Counted from the first letter of the stretch, positions 23,920 to 34,947 are shown. The stretch is 64,000 nt of DNA from Amaurobius ferox (GCA_951213105.1 OX578137.1:53552236-53616235); one strand, 5' to 3'. Notes: generated by a model from the sequence alone, not told the origin. Translations and numbers: made by a program.

Positions 23920-25457
23920 CACTGCTGGACAATTGCTAAGGACGGATCACAAATTTCAATGTAGCGCAACATTAAGCAGGGGTGGAAGCCCAGCAGAATA
24001 AATTATTGTTGCTACACTATTCGGACATTAGAATACATACCATTTATTATTCTAGAAAATACAGAAGATTTTGAAACATCTGAAAGGAAAAAGTGTTCAT
24101 ATGGTGGTGTGTACGGAGAAATGGAAAAATGCATATAAACGACAGCAGGCACCTCTGAGAAAGGTGTCAGTACGGGAAATGTCCCTTGCAGTACGACACA
24201 ACATTTCACACATCGTGTCATGCTTTGCACAACATTATCTAGCAGCTGTTGAGGCAAGTTACCCCACTCCTCTGTCAGTGCACGGATGAGGGTGTACTTG
24301 TTTGTTGGAGGATATTTTCGATTAGCAAGTCGCCTCCACAAAGCATCCCTAACATTTTCAATGGGGTTTAGATCTGCAGAACGTGCTGGCCATACGGGGC
24401 ATTGAATACCCTCGATAACTAGACTATCCCAAATAGCGAGTGTTCGATGACATGGTGCGCTGTCGTCCATGAAAACAAATTTATCACCAACAGCACCATG
24501 GAAAAGGCTAACATGATGCAGTAAAACTTCATCAATGTATCGTTGGCCGGTCATAGTCCCAGTTGCAACCCCATGTAGGGGTGTGCGGTCATTGATCATG
24601 ATGCAGGCCCATACCATGATGGTGCATTCCGGATATCTGTCCCTTTCCTGGATACTTTCTGGGCGATAAGTAGTACCACTATCACGTCAGATTAGTTGGC
24701 GGCTACAATCCGATGACAGATTGAAACTACTCTCATCTGAGAATAGTACACAAGCCCAGTCCTGTTCGGTCCCATTGCGATACTCACGACCACCATTGCA
24801 AATGGGCGGTACGGTGCATTCTGGACAATAGGACACACACAAAATGTCTGCGGGCATACAGTCCTCCTTCTCCCATACGTCTGGCTACAGTTTTTCGGGA
24901 TATCCCCTGTCCTGTGGTAGCAAGAGACTGATTTGCCACCTGCTGAGCTGTGGTGCGCCGGTCCCTTTTTGCCGATAGGACAATGTACCTGTCTCCTGCA
25001 GGCGTCATATTTCTAACACGACCTCCCCCGTGGCGGTTGCTGCACATTCCAGGTGTTTTAAATGCTTGTCATAGCTGTGAAACAACGCTTTGGGCGATGT
25101 CGAACTCCCTGGCAACATCTGATATTTTTCGCCCATCTTCGATCTTTCCGATAATACCGCCGCGCGCACAATTATCTAAGTGATATCGGAAAGACATACT
25201 GAAAATTTCAAGTTTGTGAAATACATTTTTCTCGTAAAACTTTCACTATAACAACAACTGTCCACACGCGTCAAATCATTTAAATCTGTTATCAGCGCTA
25301 TCAAGTGACGAACAGGCGTGGAAATGAAAGATTTGCATACGCACACTTCTTTCTACTGTAACCTGCACTTATTCTAATTTTCCACATTTTGCTTCCTTTC
25401 ATTTTGTGGTTGCTATGACTGATAGTATCATCCGTCCTTAGCAGTTGTCCAGCAGTG
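23920..25457 (-). mobile_element. Complete Tc1-like DNA transposon, 1538 bp
   Basis: Terminal inverted repeats of 28 bp (CACTGCTGGACAA..GCTAAGGACGGAT at 23920-23947 and its complement at 25430-25457) differ at one position. Both ends abut TA (23918-23919 and 25458-25459), the usual Tc1/mariner target duplication. The transposase lies between them on the minus strand and is decayed, so the element is complete in structure but not active by itself. Confidence 0.9.
24012..25197 (-). pseudogene. Tc1 transposase, DD34E type, with stops and a shift
   Basis: This family cuts and pastes its element at TA sites. From an ATG at 25197 the product reads MSFRYHLDNCARGGIIGKIE and DVAREFDIAQSVVSQL (first helix-turn-helix), and then meets a TGA stop. 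It continues GGGRVRNMT, DRYIVLSAKRDRRTTA and ISRKTVARRMGEGGLYARR (second helix-turn-helix). An extra base near 24785 shifts the frame to VLFSDESSFNL (first catalytic Asp). A TGA stop follows at about 24690, then MVWACIMINDRTPL. FMDDSAPCH holds the second Asp, and DLNPIEN gives the Glu after 34 residues, the DD34E spacing. The end is extended to 24012 compared with usual members. At least two stops and one shift make it non-functional. Confidence 0.85.
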
Positions 25458-25459
25458 TA

Positions 25460-25649
25460 TGTTTTATATATAAAATTGTCATGGATATAACAAGAATATA
25501 GCTACAAAGTATATATATGCGATGCATTTCTTAACAAATTATAAAAAACATTAAAGACAAATATTCAACCTATGCTTCAAAATCCTTGAAAAGTTAAGAT
25601 TAAAATTATAATCTGGAATATTCACTCTTAAAAAATGCATCTCAATACT
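25460..25649. other. Short stretch with nothing recognisable
   Basis: AT-rich DNA between the Tc1 element and set R copy 2. Confidence 0.5.
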
Positions 25650-25965
25650 ACGTACATTGAGTTCTGTAAGCAGTGCTCTGTAACAGCCAGAAGTCATTTA
25701 GCGTGTTTGATTAAAATAAAATTCTTCTGATCCGTCAAACTTAAGTTTCGGCGGAAAACAACAAATAGTGCCGATACATTTATGAGAAGTAATCAGGACT
25801 TTCATTAATTAGATACATGCTCTTGGTATTAAACTCGGAGAGGGCTGTATAACTGAATTTGCTCGTAAACTTTATAGCGAAAGAATGCATAAACATGGAA
25901 AGAAGTCGAAGTTGATTAAAGTTATCTTCCCCTAAGTCCCGTTTTATATATGTTTCAGGATATAA
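25650..25965 (+). repeat. Local direct repeat set R, copy 2
   Basis: Same word order as 21.78-22.15 kb, including GTAACAGCCAGAAGTCATTT and GGGCTGTATAACTGAATTTG. It lies 3.8 kb downstream in the same direction. Confidence 0.6.
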
Positions 25966-26527
25966 AATGGTTTAGTATATAATTTTATAAGAACAAGATG
26001 CGGCAGTAGGCATGCGAATTTGAAATTTGAAATTTGTAATAGTATAAGAATGTTTGACAAATTCCTAATTCAGTAATTTAAAAAAATAAAAATAAAAAAT
26101 GATATCACATGAGTTGTGTTCGTAAAAGTATTTTTATTTAAATAAAGTGGTTTAAGCAGTTCACTAATCTCTCTATACAGAGAGAGTTAGTTGGTTGTTA
26201 GTGTTGTCTCTTGCACTCTTGCATGTCTTGTGAAACTTTAAATAACGTGTTAATGGCTACTCGACGGGAATTAACCAAGTTCGAAGGTGGAATGATAGTT
26301 GGAACAAGACGAATGGAACATACCATTTCGGAAGTTCTTGAGACTTTGAAGATTTCTAGTTCGACAGTGTTAAGGGTGTATCGAGAGTACCCCAAAAGGA
26401 TAGGGCAGTGGTCGGCCACGTGTGCTGAATGAGCGAGACCAGCGACGTCTGAGCAGAAGCGTCCGTGTTAACAGACAGGTGGAACTGCGTCAACTGACTA
26501 CCATATTCAATGAGGAACGCACTAGAA

Positions 26528-26529
<2 letters not shown>

Positions 26530-26573
<44 letters not shown>
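26530..26573. repeat. (TA)n tract inside the transposase relic
   Basis: About 44 bp of TA repeat interrupts the second helix-turn-helix region of the transposase at 26253-27591. Confidence 0.9.
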
Positions 26574-26576
<3 letters not shown>

Positions 26577-26714
26577 AGGTCTGTACAGCTAAATTTGACG
26601 TTGATAGAGAAAGACAGCAGAAGTTAGACTCGAGAATCTTTACTCACAGCACATCACTGGCTTCAGAGCATCATCGGCTTCAGCGCATCACATGGGTTCA
26701 CGAACACATGCAGT

Positions 26715-27004
26715 GCCGCCCAGGTGGTGAAGTGGATAGCGTCACCGGCTGCTGTCTAGTGGGCTTGGGTTCGAATCCCGAGTAAGGCATGCTTGTTTTC
26801 CTGAGGATGAAGACAGTCCTCCGCCTTCTGGGTTCTCGTTAAATGAGAAGCTGCACCCTTCAGACCTTAGTCAGTGATGCTTGCATGTATTAATAAACTT
26901 TGTATTCTTGTCTTGTGTGTCATTCTCTCTGTCCTTCTTCTGGTGTCACTGGACCTGAATTCGTGCTAATGCAGAAACAGGGGTCATAAGCAACAACAAT
27001 AACA
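26715..27004 (+). mobile_element. SINE-2, complete, with 12-bp target duplication
   Basis: The 290-bp insert is flanked by perfect copies of AACACATGCAGT at 26703-26714 and 27005-27016. Near its start is an A-box-like TGGTGAAGTGGATAGCGT and about 30 bp later a B-box, GGGTTCGAATCCCG, so it is tRNA-derived. It ends in CAACAACAATAACAA. The host sequence is the Tc1-like transposase relic, so the SINE is the younger insertion. Confidence 0.88.
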
Positions 27005-27659
27005 AACACATGCAGTAGACCCTGGAAGAAGGTAACTTGGTCCGATGAGTACCGTTTCCAAATGGTACGAGCTGTTGGTCGAGCTGCGCAAACGCCACGA
27101 GACTATGGATCCTACCTGTCAAAAAGGCACTGTGAAAGCTAGTGGTGGTGGTGGTTCCATAATGGTGTGGGGAATGTTTACTGGGCATGTATTGTAGTCT
27201 CCTCGTCAAATTAAACCGGCCACTGGCAAGAAATCGCAATGTTCAGCTTCTTGGTGATCAATTGCAGCCGTGTATGGATGTGACGTACCCCAGTAACGAT
27301 GGAGTGTTCCAAGATGATAATTATCCGTGTCAGTGGGCATATTTTGCTCGCGATTGGTTTGAGGAGCATACTGGATAATTCCAATACATGATTTGGCCAC
27401 ATAGATCGCCAGATATGAACCCCTTGGAGCATATCTGGAATATGATTCAAAGAGTCATTCGTGCCCAAATTATGGCACCTACAACCACCACGTAATTATG
27501 GACTGCTACTGAGACAGCATGGCTGAACATTTCTTCTGGGGACTTCCACCGTCTAGTTGAGCACCAGTTGCTGCACTTTGCTGATCATTGAGCTTATTAG
27601 GCCGGCCAAGCACGATATTACAAAGGCATCCCATGACTTTTGACATTTGAGTATGCATA

Positions 27660-27689
27660 TATTATATATATATATATATACAACATATA

Positions 27690-27735
<46 letters not shown>
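27660..27735. repeat. (TA)n microsatellite
   Basis: Two TA tracts separated by CAACATA and TGTATA interruptions, just outside the Tc1-like relic. Confidence 0.85.
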
Positions 27736-27736
<1 letters not shown>

Positions 27737-30040
27737 AAAATAAATATAAAATAAATATAATAAGACTAATTTAAAACATGAACAGTTTCATACCCTGGTT
27801 CAAAAACAATACGGGGAAAAATAAAGTAAAGAGGATAGGAAAGGAAATATCTAACAATAGGAAACCATTGCTACCATATAACGCAAATTGATCTTAATTT
27901 TAAATTATTAATATACATGAATTTATCAACATTCAAGAGCGATACATACAAATCAAGTTCAAACATCAAAGAAATATCAAAATTTGGAGGTTCAAAATAT
28001 TAAAATGACACTAAATAAAAAATAAAATAAAAGATGCTATCCGAAAATATGAAATTGGATAGAAGCTCTGTAGATCCAGCGTCTTAAGGATCATTGCATC
28101 CACATAAGTTTACCATGTGTTTCGCTCAACGATACAGCTACATGGCCAAAACATCGTCTAAAGATCCGACACATTACCACACAGAAACAGAAATGTAAAT
28201 AACAAATAATATTAGGCAAATGGAAAGAAGAGAAATATAGTGCATATAGCAAACATATCAGTAATCTATCCAACAATCCACAAGGATGCATATAGAAATT
28301 AATACTCATACCTTTCTTCACCATTATTCGGGACGTCTAATATTTCGTTGCTCTATCCTAGGATGAATTTGGAAAAGATACTAAAGAGCGCCATTTGTTG
28401 TGAATTATAGGAAATACTCCTGAATAAGATAGTCAACCAATATAATATATATATATAAATAGGCATGTTTCAAATTGTTATTTTGTTATGCTGGTTAATG
28501 TTATTTTGAGATAAGATTACGTCTACTACTGTACAAAATGCCAAACATCTAATTATGTCATTTAAAATAGGAAAATGTATGTTTATAACACGTTAGTTGA
28601 ATTAATCATTTTTTAAAATAAAATTTTGTGAAATATTTATAATTACAGTGCTGCTCTCATATACAATTTAGGTCCTCTATTTCTATAAAAATAAATTGAA
28701 ACAGCAGAGGGACTTGTCTATTTGGAAACTGTAGTACTAAATTCAACAATTACACGTATAAATCACTTAAATTACATTTATTGTTACGGTAGCTACACAA
28801 TTTTTAAATGTGCTTTGGCAATAATCGTACTTGTTACAATATAGAATGCTAACAGCTTATCTAAAACCCTAGGTTTAAAAATCAGTTTTCTGATGTAGTA
28901 CCTGCTGGCAGATTCATTAAGCGATAATTTTATAGTTCTCTAGAAAAATATGTTCAGTTTAATCCCAAAGTTCAATTTTACACGGACAAGTTTGTCAACG
29001 CATAGACTTGATTGCATAAAGGAAGCCCTCAGGGTTCAATTAATTTTGCTACATCTCAGAATCCAGGGAAAGACAAAGATAGATAAGTGTAAATAATCAT
29101 TAGGAGATATCTTCAAAACGTAATTTTTAACCTGATGTGAATTATCGTATGCAGTTAAGAGATTACTTAATACGCTTTACAACATGTTAGAATACATTTC
29201 ATTTATTTTAAACACATTAATTAATTTTATATATCGATTAAGAAAATGTTAAACGTGAAAGGATGTTTTAATTGAAATTCCCAATATTGGACAATTTTAG
29301 TAAAATATTTATTTTAATTAAAGAATGATGATTTATGATTTAAAATTTGAGAATGCAGTTTAGAATTAAGATCTTCAGGGGAAATAGTGTCACATTAATG
29401 TTCTATAAATTTTCATGGGTATATTTTAGAATTTTTAGCTTACTTTATTTATTTTAAGCTGCTAGATATACATTGTGATTTTTGAGTATTTATCCAGTGT
29501 CTTGATTTAATATCATTGCCAAATTCCTGCAGTGCTCAATATTACCATAAGATCCAAGATTATGAAAGCTGAATGAGATAAAATTAATCCGGTGACTTCA
29601 AGACAGTAAATAATAAATTAACCACTCACTATACAATTGGGCGGCAGGCAGGCTCTTTTGAAATTTTAAACTAATCATTAAAATATTTTTATGATTAAAT
29701 AATTATATACATGTCAAATATATAAATCAAGCATGACAATTATGTCATAATCACACGGCGAAAGGATAATTTTCCAGGCACGTATTTACCTTCGAGTACA
29801 TACGTCTCAAGGGCATTTTTGTACAGAACTTAAAGTATTAAATCAGAAAATCTAGTCTCTGAATAACTGTGGATGAGAACATCAGTCGTATTAAATGCTG
29901 CGTGATGCGCGGTTTTCATGCGAAGTGTATGGTTGTATGAGCACTATAACATTGTTTGCGCTGATAGTTTGACCATTTGCATGATTATTAAAACGACAAT
30001 TTGTACACCGAGTATTGCGGCTGTAGCTCAATTTTTACGG
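27736..30040. other. 2.3-kb stretch with nothing recognisable
   Basis: AT-rich DNA. The 77-codon minus-strand open frame at 28091-28324 has no motif I recognise. A short (TA)n is at about 28440-28458. I see no gene, RNA or repeat that I can support. Confidence 0.5.
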
Positions 30041-30045
30041 ATATT

Positions 30046-30080
<35 letters not shown>

Positions 30081-30118
30081 GGTCATAATGCCGATAATAG
30101 AAAAAAACAGCACCGGCC

Positions 30119-30160
<42 letters not shown>

Positions 30161-30222
30161 CCGATGCTGTTCTTTTCTATTATCGGCATTATAACCATAT
30201 ATATATATATATATATATATAA
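30041..30222. repeat. Inverted repeat with (TA)n loop and (TA)n flanks
   Basis: A 38-bp arm (30081-30118, GGTCATAATGCCGATAATAG...) is repeated in reverse at 30159-30196 with about four differences. The loop is a (TA)n tract of about 40 bp, and (TA)n also lies outside both arms. It would extrude a long hairpin. The frames through it are translations of the repeat. Confidence 0.85.
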
Positions 30223-30286
30223 TCCACAGGGTGTTCCACAAGAACATTGACCTCGTCTTTTATTCCTTAAGTAGTGATCTTAGACA

Positions 30287-30955
30287 TCTTAAATAATAAA
30301 AGGCAATGTCTGTGTGTGTGTCTGTCTGTCTGTCTGTCTTATACACTATACGTTTCGCGACCGCGCGTCGGAGAGCTACGAAATTTGGCAATCGGAGACC
30401 CGGGGGGGGAGGGAAGGGGACATATGAAAACCGATTTTCAAAATTTTAATTATTTTTTTATTTATTTAATGTTTTATGCGATTTCGACCGTTTTTTGCCC
30501 TTTTTGCCCTTTTTTCTCCACGATCCAGACATCGTAGAAAAAAATAAATCACACCATCGGAAAGAGCAGAGAATTTCGAGTAAAAATATATCAATTTCAA
30601 ATCTGAATTTCGATTTCTAATATTTTTTAAAGATTTTAAAACAAAACTCACTTTTGGCTCAAAAAATCAATTTTTTGTTTTTAAATTCTCGCATCGTGAA
30701 AAGTACTCATAATTTCGACTAATAATTTACATTTTTAGAAAGTTGAAATATCTGGCATTCTTACAAGTCTAATGTGGTCCAGAAATAATGAAAATTGCCT
30801 TCAGGATGGCAATTTTAAAGACGCCATGATTTTAAATTTCTCGGCGTTCCGTTCGTTTCTCCCCCGCTGAAGCAGGGAAGGTGGTGGGTGGGGACGTCAA
30901 GGTGGAGGTGACGTCACGGTTCTGAATAGAGCGCCTTTGCTCTATATAAATTATT
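30287..30955 (+). repeat. Helitron unit 1, leader region
   Basis: Holds the TGTC repeat, CGTTTCGCGACCGCGCG, GAGCTACGAAATTTGGCAAT, a G-rich run (CCCGGGGGGGGA), and near its end a GGTGACGTCACGG word and a hairpin AGAGC GCCTTT GCTCT (about 30937-30952). It has no frame with a recognisable product. Confidence 0.7.
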
Positions 30956-31127
30956 ATATTTATATTTTAAATGATGGGACGATCTGGATTTTTTAAATGT
31001 ATATTTTAACTTTTGGATATTTTAAATGGATATTTTAATTTTATGGATATTTTAAATGATAGAACAATGAAACAATGGAATGAGGATGATGGAATTAAGC
31101 ATATGGTCATTTTAAATTGCAAATTAG
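30956..31127 (+). repeat. Helitron unit 1, short ATTTTAAATG direct repeats
   Basis: GGATATTTTAAATGG-type words repeat several times between 30960 and 31060. Unit 2 lacks one repeat (about 13 bp) at the matching place. Confidence 0.65.
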
Positions 31128-32545
31128 CGCGCGGGAAGTTAGCGGTAGGCCCGGGTTCGATTCCCGCCACTGCCAAAACTGCCGCCGTGTTTACGTGGAA
31201 TACGATCACGTTAAATATGTGGGTCCGTAAGTCCTTCCGAGAGGTTGGTGGTAGGGGAAGGAGGATACGGCCCCTGTGGATGCCTCCCCCACTGGGTTCC
31301 CGTCTAAATTGGGTGAATATGTAGAAAGTTATGGAGATTGTCGCGGAGGGCGCGGCAGCCCAGTGGTTAGCGCGCGGGAATTGCACTCAGTAGGCCCGGG
31401 TTCAATTCCCGCCACTGCCAAAACTTACGCCACGTTCACGCAGAGTACGATCACGTTAAACATGTGGGTTCGTGAGTCCTTCCGAGAGGTTGGTGGTAGG
31501 GGAAGGAGGGTACGGTCTAAATTGGGTGAATAAAAAGAAAGTTATGGAGATTGTCGCGGAGGGCGAAGTAGCCCAGTGGTTAGCGCGCGGGAATTGCACG
31601 CGGTAGGCCCGGGTTCGATTTCCGCCACTGACATGGAGTACGATCACGTTAAACATATGGGTCCGTATGTTTTTCCGAGAGGTTGGTGGTAGGGGAAGGA
31701 GGGTACGTTCCCTGTGGATGCCTCCCCCACTGGGTTCCGGTCTAAATTGGGTGGCACATCCTGGCCGTCCAACCAGTTACCAGGCCCGGGTTCGATTCCC
31801 AAAATTGCCGCCGTGTTTACGCGGAGTACGAGCACGTTAAACATGTGGGTCCGTGAGTCCTTCCGAGAAGTTGGTGGTAGGGGAAGGAGGGTACGGTCTA
31901 AATTGGATGAATAAAAAGAAAGTTATGGAGATTGTCGCGTAGGGCAAAGTAGCCCAATGGTTAGCGCGCGGAAATTGCACTCGGTAGGCCCGGGTTCGAT
32001 TCCCAAAATTGCCGCTGTGTTTACGCGGAGTACGATCACGTTAAACATGTGGGTCTGTAAGTCCTTCCGAGAGGTTGGTGGTAGGGGAAGAAGGGTACGG
32101 TCCCTGTGGATGCTTCTCCCACTTGGTTCCGGTCTAAATTGGGTGAATAAAAAGAAAGTTATGAAGAATATCGCGGAGGGTGAAGTACCCCAGTGGTTAG
32201 TGCGCGGGATTTGCACTTGGTAGGCCCGGGTTCGATTCCCAAAATTGCCGAATAAAAATAAAGTTATGGAGATTGTCGCGGATGGCACGGTAGCCCAGTG
32301 GTCAGCGCGCGGGAATTTCACTCGGTAGGCCCGGGTTCGATTCCCGCCATTGCCAAAACTGCAGCCGTGTTCACGCGGAGTACGATCACGTTAAACGTGT
32401 TGGACTGCAAGTCCTTCCGAGAGGTTTGTGGTAGGGGAAGAAGGGTACGGTCTCTTTGGATGCCTCCCCCATTGGGTTCCGGTCTAAATTGTGTGGCACT
32501 TCTTGGCCTTCCAAGCAGTTACCTTACACCTTTCTGGTAGGTCGC
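31128..32545 (+). repeat. Unit 1 array of seven SINE-1 segments
   Basis: Seven B boxes (GGTTCGATTCC or one-base variants) lie at about 31154, 31399, 31612, 31789, 31993, 32229 and 32334. Five have a good A-box half (GTAGCCCAGTGGTTAGCG or close) before them, at about 31355, 31568, 31949, 32186 and 32290. Segments are joined by a shared linker (GGGTGAATAAAAAGAAAG, TTATGGAGATTGTCGCG) and lack individual target duplications, so they were multiplied in tandem rather than inserted one by one. Only the last segment reaches the CTTACACCTTTCTGGTAGG end. The many open frames here are shadows of the repeat. Confidence 0.82.
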
Positions 32546-32612
32546 GCCAACGAGTTTGCCACGGTCAGAATTTTCAAGGGTAGCGAACAGGCTGGTCGCC
32601 AAAGGCGGCTAG
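32546..32612 (+). terminator. Helitron unit 1, 3' terminus (hairpin + CTAG)
   Basis: A ~65-bp segment after the last SINE leads to GTCGCCAAAGGCGGC (32595-32609 region), a 6-bp stem with a 3-nt loop, followed by CTAG. In Helitrons such a hairpin marks the end of rolling-circle transfer. This is not a transcription terminator. Confidence 0.75.
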
Positions 32613-33290
32613 TCTATATAATAAAAGGCAATGTCTGTGTGTCTGTCTGTCTGTGTGTCTGTCTTATATACTATACGTTTCGCGACCGCGCGTCGGAGAG
32701 CTACGAAATTTGGCAATCGGAGACCCGGGGGGGAGGGAAGGGGACACGTGAAAACCGATTTTTAAAATTTTAATTATTTTTTTATTTATTTAATGTTTTA
32801 TGCGATTTCGACCGTTTTTTGCCCTTTTTGCCCTTTTTTCTCCACGATCCAGACATCGTAGAAAAAAACAAATTACACCATCGGAAAGAGCAGAGAATTT
32901 CGAGTAAAAATATATCAATTTCAAATCTGAATTTCGATTTCTAATATTTTTTAAAGATTTTAAAACAAAAGTCACTTTTTGCTCAAGAAAACGATTTTTG
33001 GTTTTTAAATTCTCGCATCGTGAAAAGTACTCATAATTTCGACTAATAATTTACATTTTCAGAAAGGCCAAACATCTGGCATTCTTACAAGTCCAATCTG
33101 GTCCAGAAATAATGAAAATTGCCTTCAGGATGGCAATTTTAAAGACGTCATGATTTTATATTTCTCGGCGTTCCGCTCGGCGTACCGCTTCGTTTCTCCC
33201 CCGCTGAAGCAGGGAAGGTGGTGGGTGGGGACGTCAAGGTGGAGGTGACGTCACGGTTCTGAATAGAGCGCCTTTGCTCTATATAAATTA
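32613..33290 (+). repeat. Helitron unit 2, leader region
   Basis: Same content as unit 1 (30287-30955), starting TCTATATAATAAAAGG. It has a few substitutions and a 13-bp extra segment (CGGCGTACCGCTT) near 33178. Confidence 0.75.
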
Positions 33291-33451
33291 TTATATTTAT
33301 ATTTTAAATGATGGGACGATCTGGATTTTTTAAATGTATATTTTAACTTTTGGATATTTTAATTTTATGGATATTTTAAATGATGGAACAATGAAACAAT
33401 GGAATGAGGATGATGGAATTAAGCATATGGTCATTTTAAATTGCAAATTAG

Positions 33452-34869
33452 CGCGCGGGAAGTTAGCGGTAGGCCCGGGTTCGATTCCCGCCACTGCCAA
33501 AACTGCCGCCGTGTTTACGTGGAATACGATCACGTTAAATATGTGGGTCCGTAAGTCCTTCCGAGAGGTTGGTGGTAGGGGAAGGAGGGTACGGCCCCTG
33601 TGGATGCCTCCCCCACTGGGTTCCCGTCTAAATTGGGTGAATATGTAGAAAGTTATGGAGATTGTCGCGGAGGGCGCGGCAGCCCAGTGGTTAGCGCGCG
33701 GGAATTGCACTCAGTAGGCCCGGGTTCGATTCCCGCCACTGCCAAAACTTACGCCACGTTCACGCAGAGTACGATCACGTTAAACATGTGGGTTCGTGAG
33801 TCCTTCCGAGAGGTTGGTGGTAGGGGAAGGAGGGTACGGTCTAAATTGGGTGAATAAAAAGAAAGTTATGGAGATTGTCGCGGAGGGCGAAGTAGCCCAG
33901 TGGTTAGCGCGCGGGAATTGCACGCGGTAGGCCCGGGTTCGATTTCCGCCACTGACATGGAGTACGATCATGTTAAACATATGGGTCCGTATGTTTTTCC
34001 GAGAGGTTGGTGGTAGGGGAAGGAGGGTACGTTCCCTGTGGATGCCTCCCCCACTGGGTTCCGGTCTAAATTGGGTGGCACATCCTGGCCGTCCAACCAG
34101 TTACCAGGCCCGGGTTCGATTCCCAAAATTGCCGCCGTGTTTACGCGGAGTACGAGCACGTTAAACATGTGGGTCCGTGAGTCCTTCCGAGAAGTTGGTG
34201 GTAGGGGAAGGAGGGTACGGTCTAAATTGGATGAATAAAAAGAAAGTTATGGAGATTGTCGCGTAGGGAAAAGTAGCCCAATGGTTAGCGCGCGGAAATT
34301 GCACTCGGTAGGCCCGGGTTCGATTCCCAAAATTGCCGCCGTGTTTACGCGGAGTACGATCACGTTAAGCATGTGGGTCTGTAAGTCCTTCCGAGAGGTT
34401 GGTGGTAGGGGAAGAAGGGTACGGTCCCTGTGGATGCTTCTCCCACTTGGTTCCGGTCTAAATTGGGTGAATAAAAAATAAGTTATGAAGAATATCGCGG
34501 AGGGTAAAGTACCCCAGTGGTTAGTGCGCGGGATTTGCCCTTGGTAGGCCCGGGTTCGATTCCCAAAATTGCCGAATAAAAATAAAGTTATGGGGATTGT
34601 CGCGGATGGCACGGTAGCCCAGTGGTTAGCGCGCGGGAATTTCACTCGGTAGGCCCGGGTTCGATTCCCGCCATTGCCAAAACTGCAGCCGTGTTCACGC
34701 GGAGTACGATCACGTTAAACGTGTGGGACTGCAAGTCCTTCCGAGAGGTTTGTGGTAGGGGAAGGAGGGTACGGTCTCTTTGGATGCCTCCCCCATTGGG
34801 TTCCGGTCTAAATTGTGTGGCACTTCCTGGCCTTCCAAGCAGTTACCTTACACCTTTCTGGTAGGTCGC
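33452..34869 (+). repeat. Unit 2 array of seven SINE-1 segments
   Basis: The seven segments of unit 1 recur in the same order, each shifted by 2324 bp, with only scattered base changes. The array therefore existed before the unit was doubled. Confidence 0.82.
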
Positions 34870-34936
34870 GCCAACGAGTTTGCCACGGTCAGAATTTTCA
34901 AGGGTAGCGAACAGGCTGGTCGCCAAAGGCGGCTAG
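34870..34936 (+). terminator. Helitron unit 2, 3' terminus (hairpin + CTAG)
   Basis: The hairpin GTCGCC AAA GGCGGC is followed by CTAG at 34933-34936 and a host T at 34937. Same structure as the unit 1 end. Confidence 0.75.
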
Positions 34937-34947
34937 TATATAATAAA

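Larger units (their letters stand above)
26253..27591 (+). pseudogene. Second Tc1-like transposase, broken by (TA)n and a SINE
   Basis: The start MATRRELTKFEGGMIVG and ISEVLETLKISSSTVLRVYR form the first helix-turn-helix. After a shift, the second continues toward a (TA)n tract at about 26530-26573. Near 26695 HRLQRITWVHEHMQ precedes the SINE insertion. After it come TWSDEYRFQMVR (first catalytic Asp), VKASGGGGSIMVWGMF, VFQDDNYPCQ (second Asp), an in-frame stop, and SPDMNPLEHIWN (Glu). By my count 36 residues lie between the second Asp and the Glu, not 34, so it may belong to a different Tc1/mariner subgroup from the 24 kb element. A CCATGACTTTTGACATTTG segment at 27630-27650 could be one terminal inverted repeat; I found no partner on the left. 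Confidence 0.75.
30287..34936 (+). mobile_element. Non-autonomous Helitron, head-to-tail tandem dimer
   Basis: Two units, 30287-32612 and 32613-34936, are nearly identical and repeat with a period of 2324 bp. Each begins TCT..ATAATAAAAGGCAATG followed by TGTG/TGTC repeats. Each ends in a hairpin (GTCGCC AAA GGCGGC, allowing one G-T pair) followed at once by CTAG. At the junction CTAG (32609-32612) is fused directly to TC (32613), with no bases between. The left flank is A (30286) and the right flank is T (34937). TC start, 3' hairpin plus CTRR, and insertion between A and T define Helitrons. Head-to-tail arrays are expected of rolling-circle replication. No Rep/helicase frame is present, so it depends on another element. 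Confidence 0.82.

Noticed and set aside
31006..32540. Many 66-132 codon frames reading GPGSIPA..TRSTITLNMWVR..SFREVGGRGRR and their reverse frames
   Set aside because: They are translations of SINE-1 copies in every repeat and on both strands; SINEs encode no protein.
32546..34936. The 2324-bp tandem repeat as a simple assembly duplication
   Set aside because: The units differ by several substitutions and by two ~13-bp indels, so they are two real copies or haplotype variants. Long reads would settle this.
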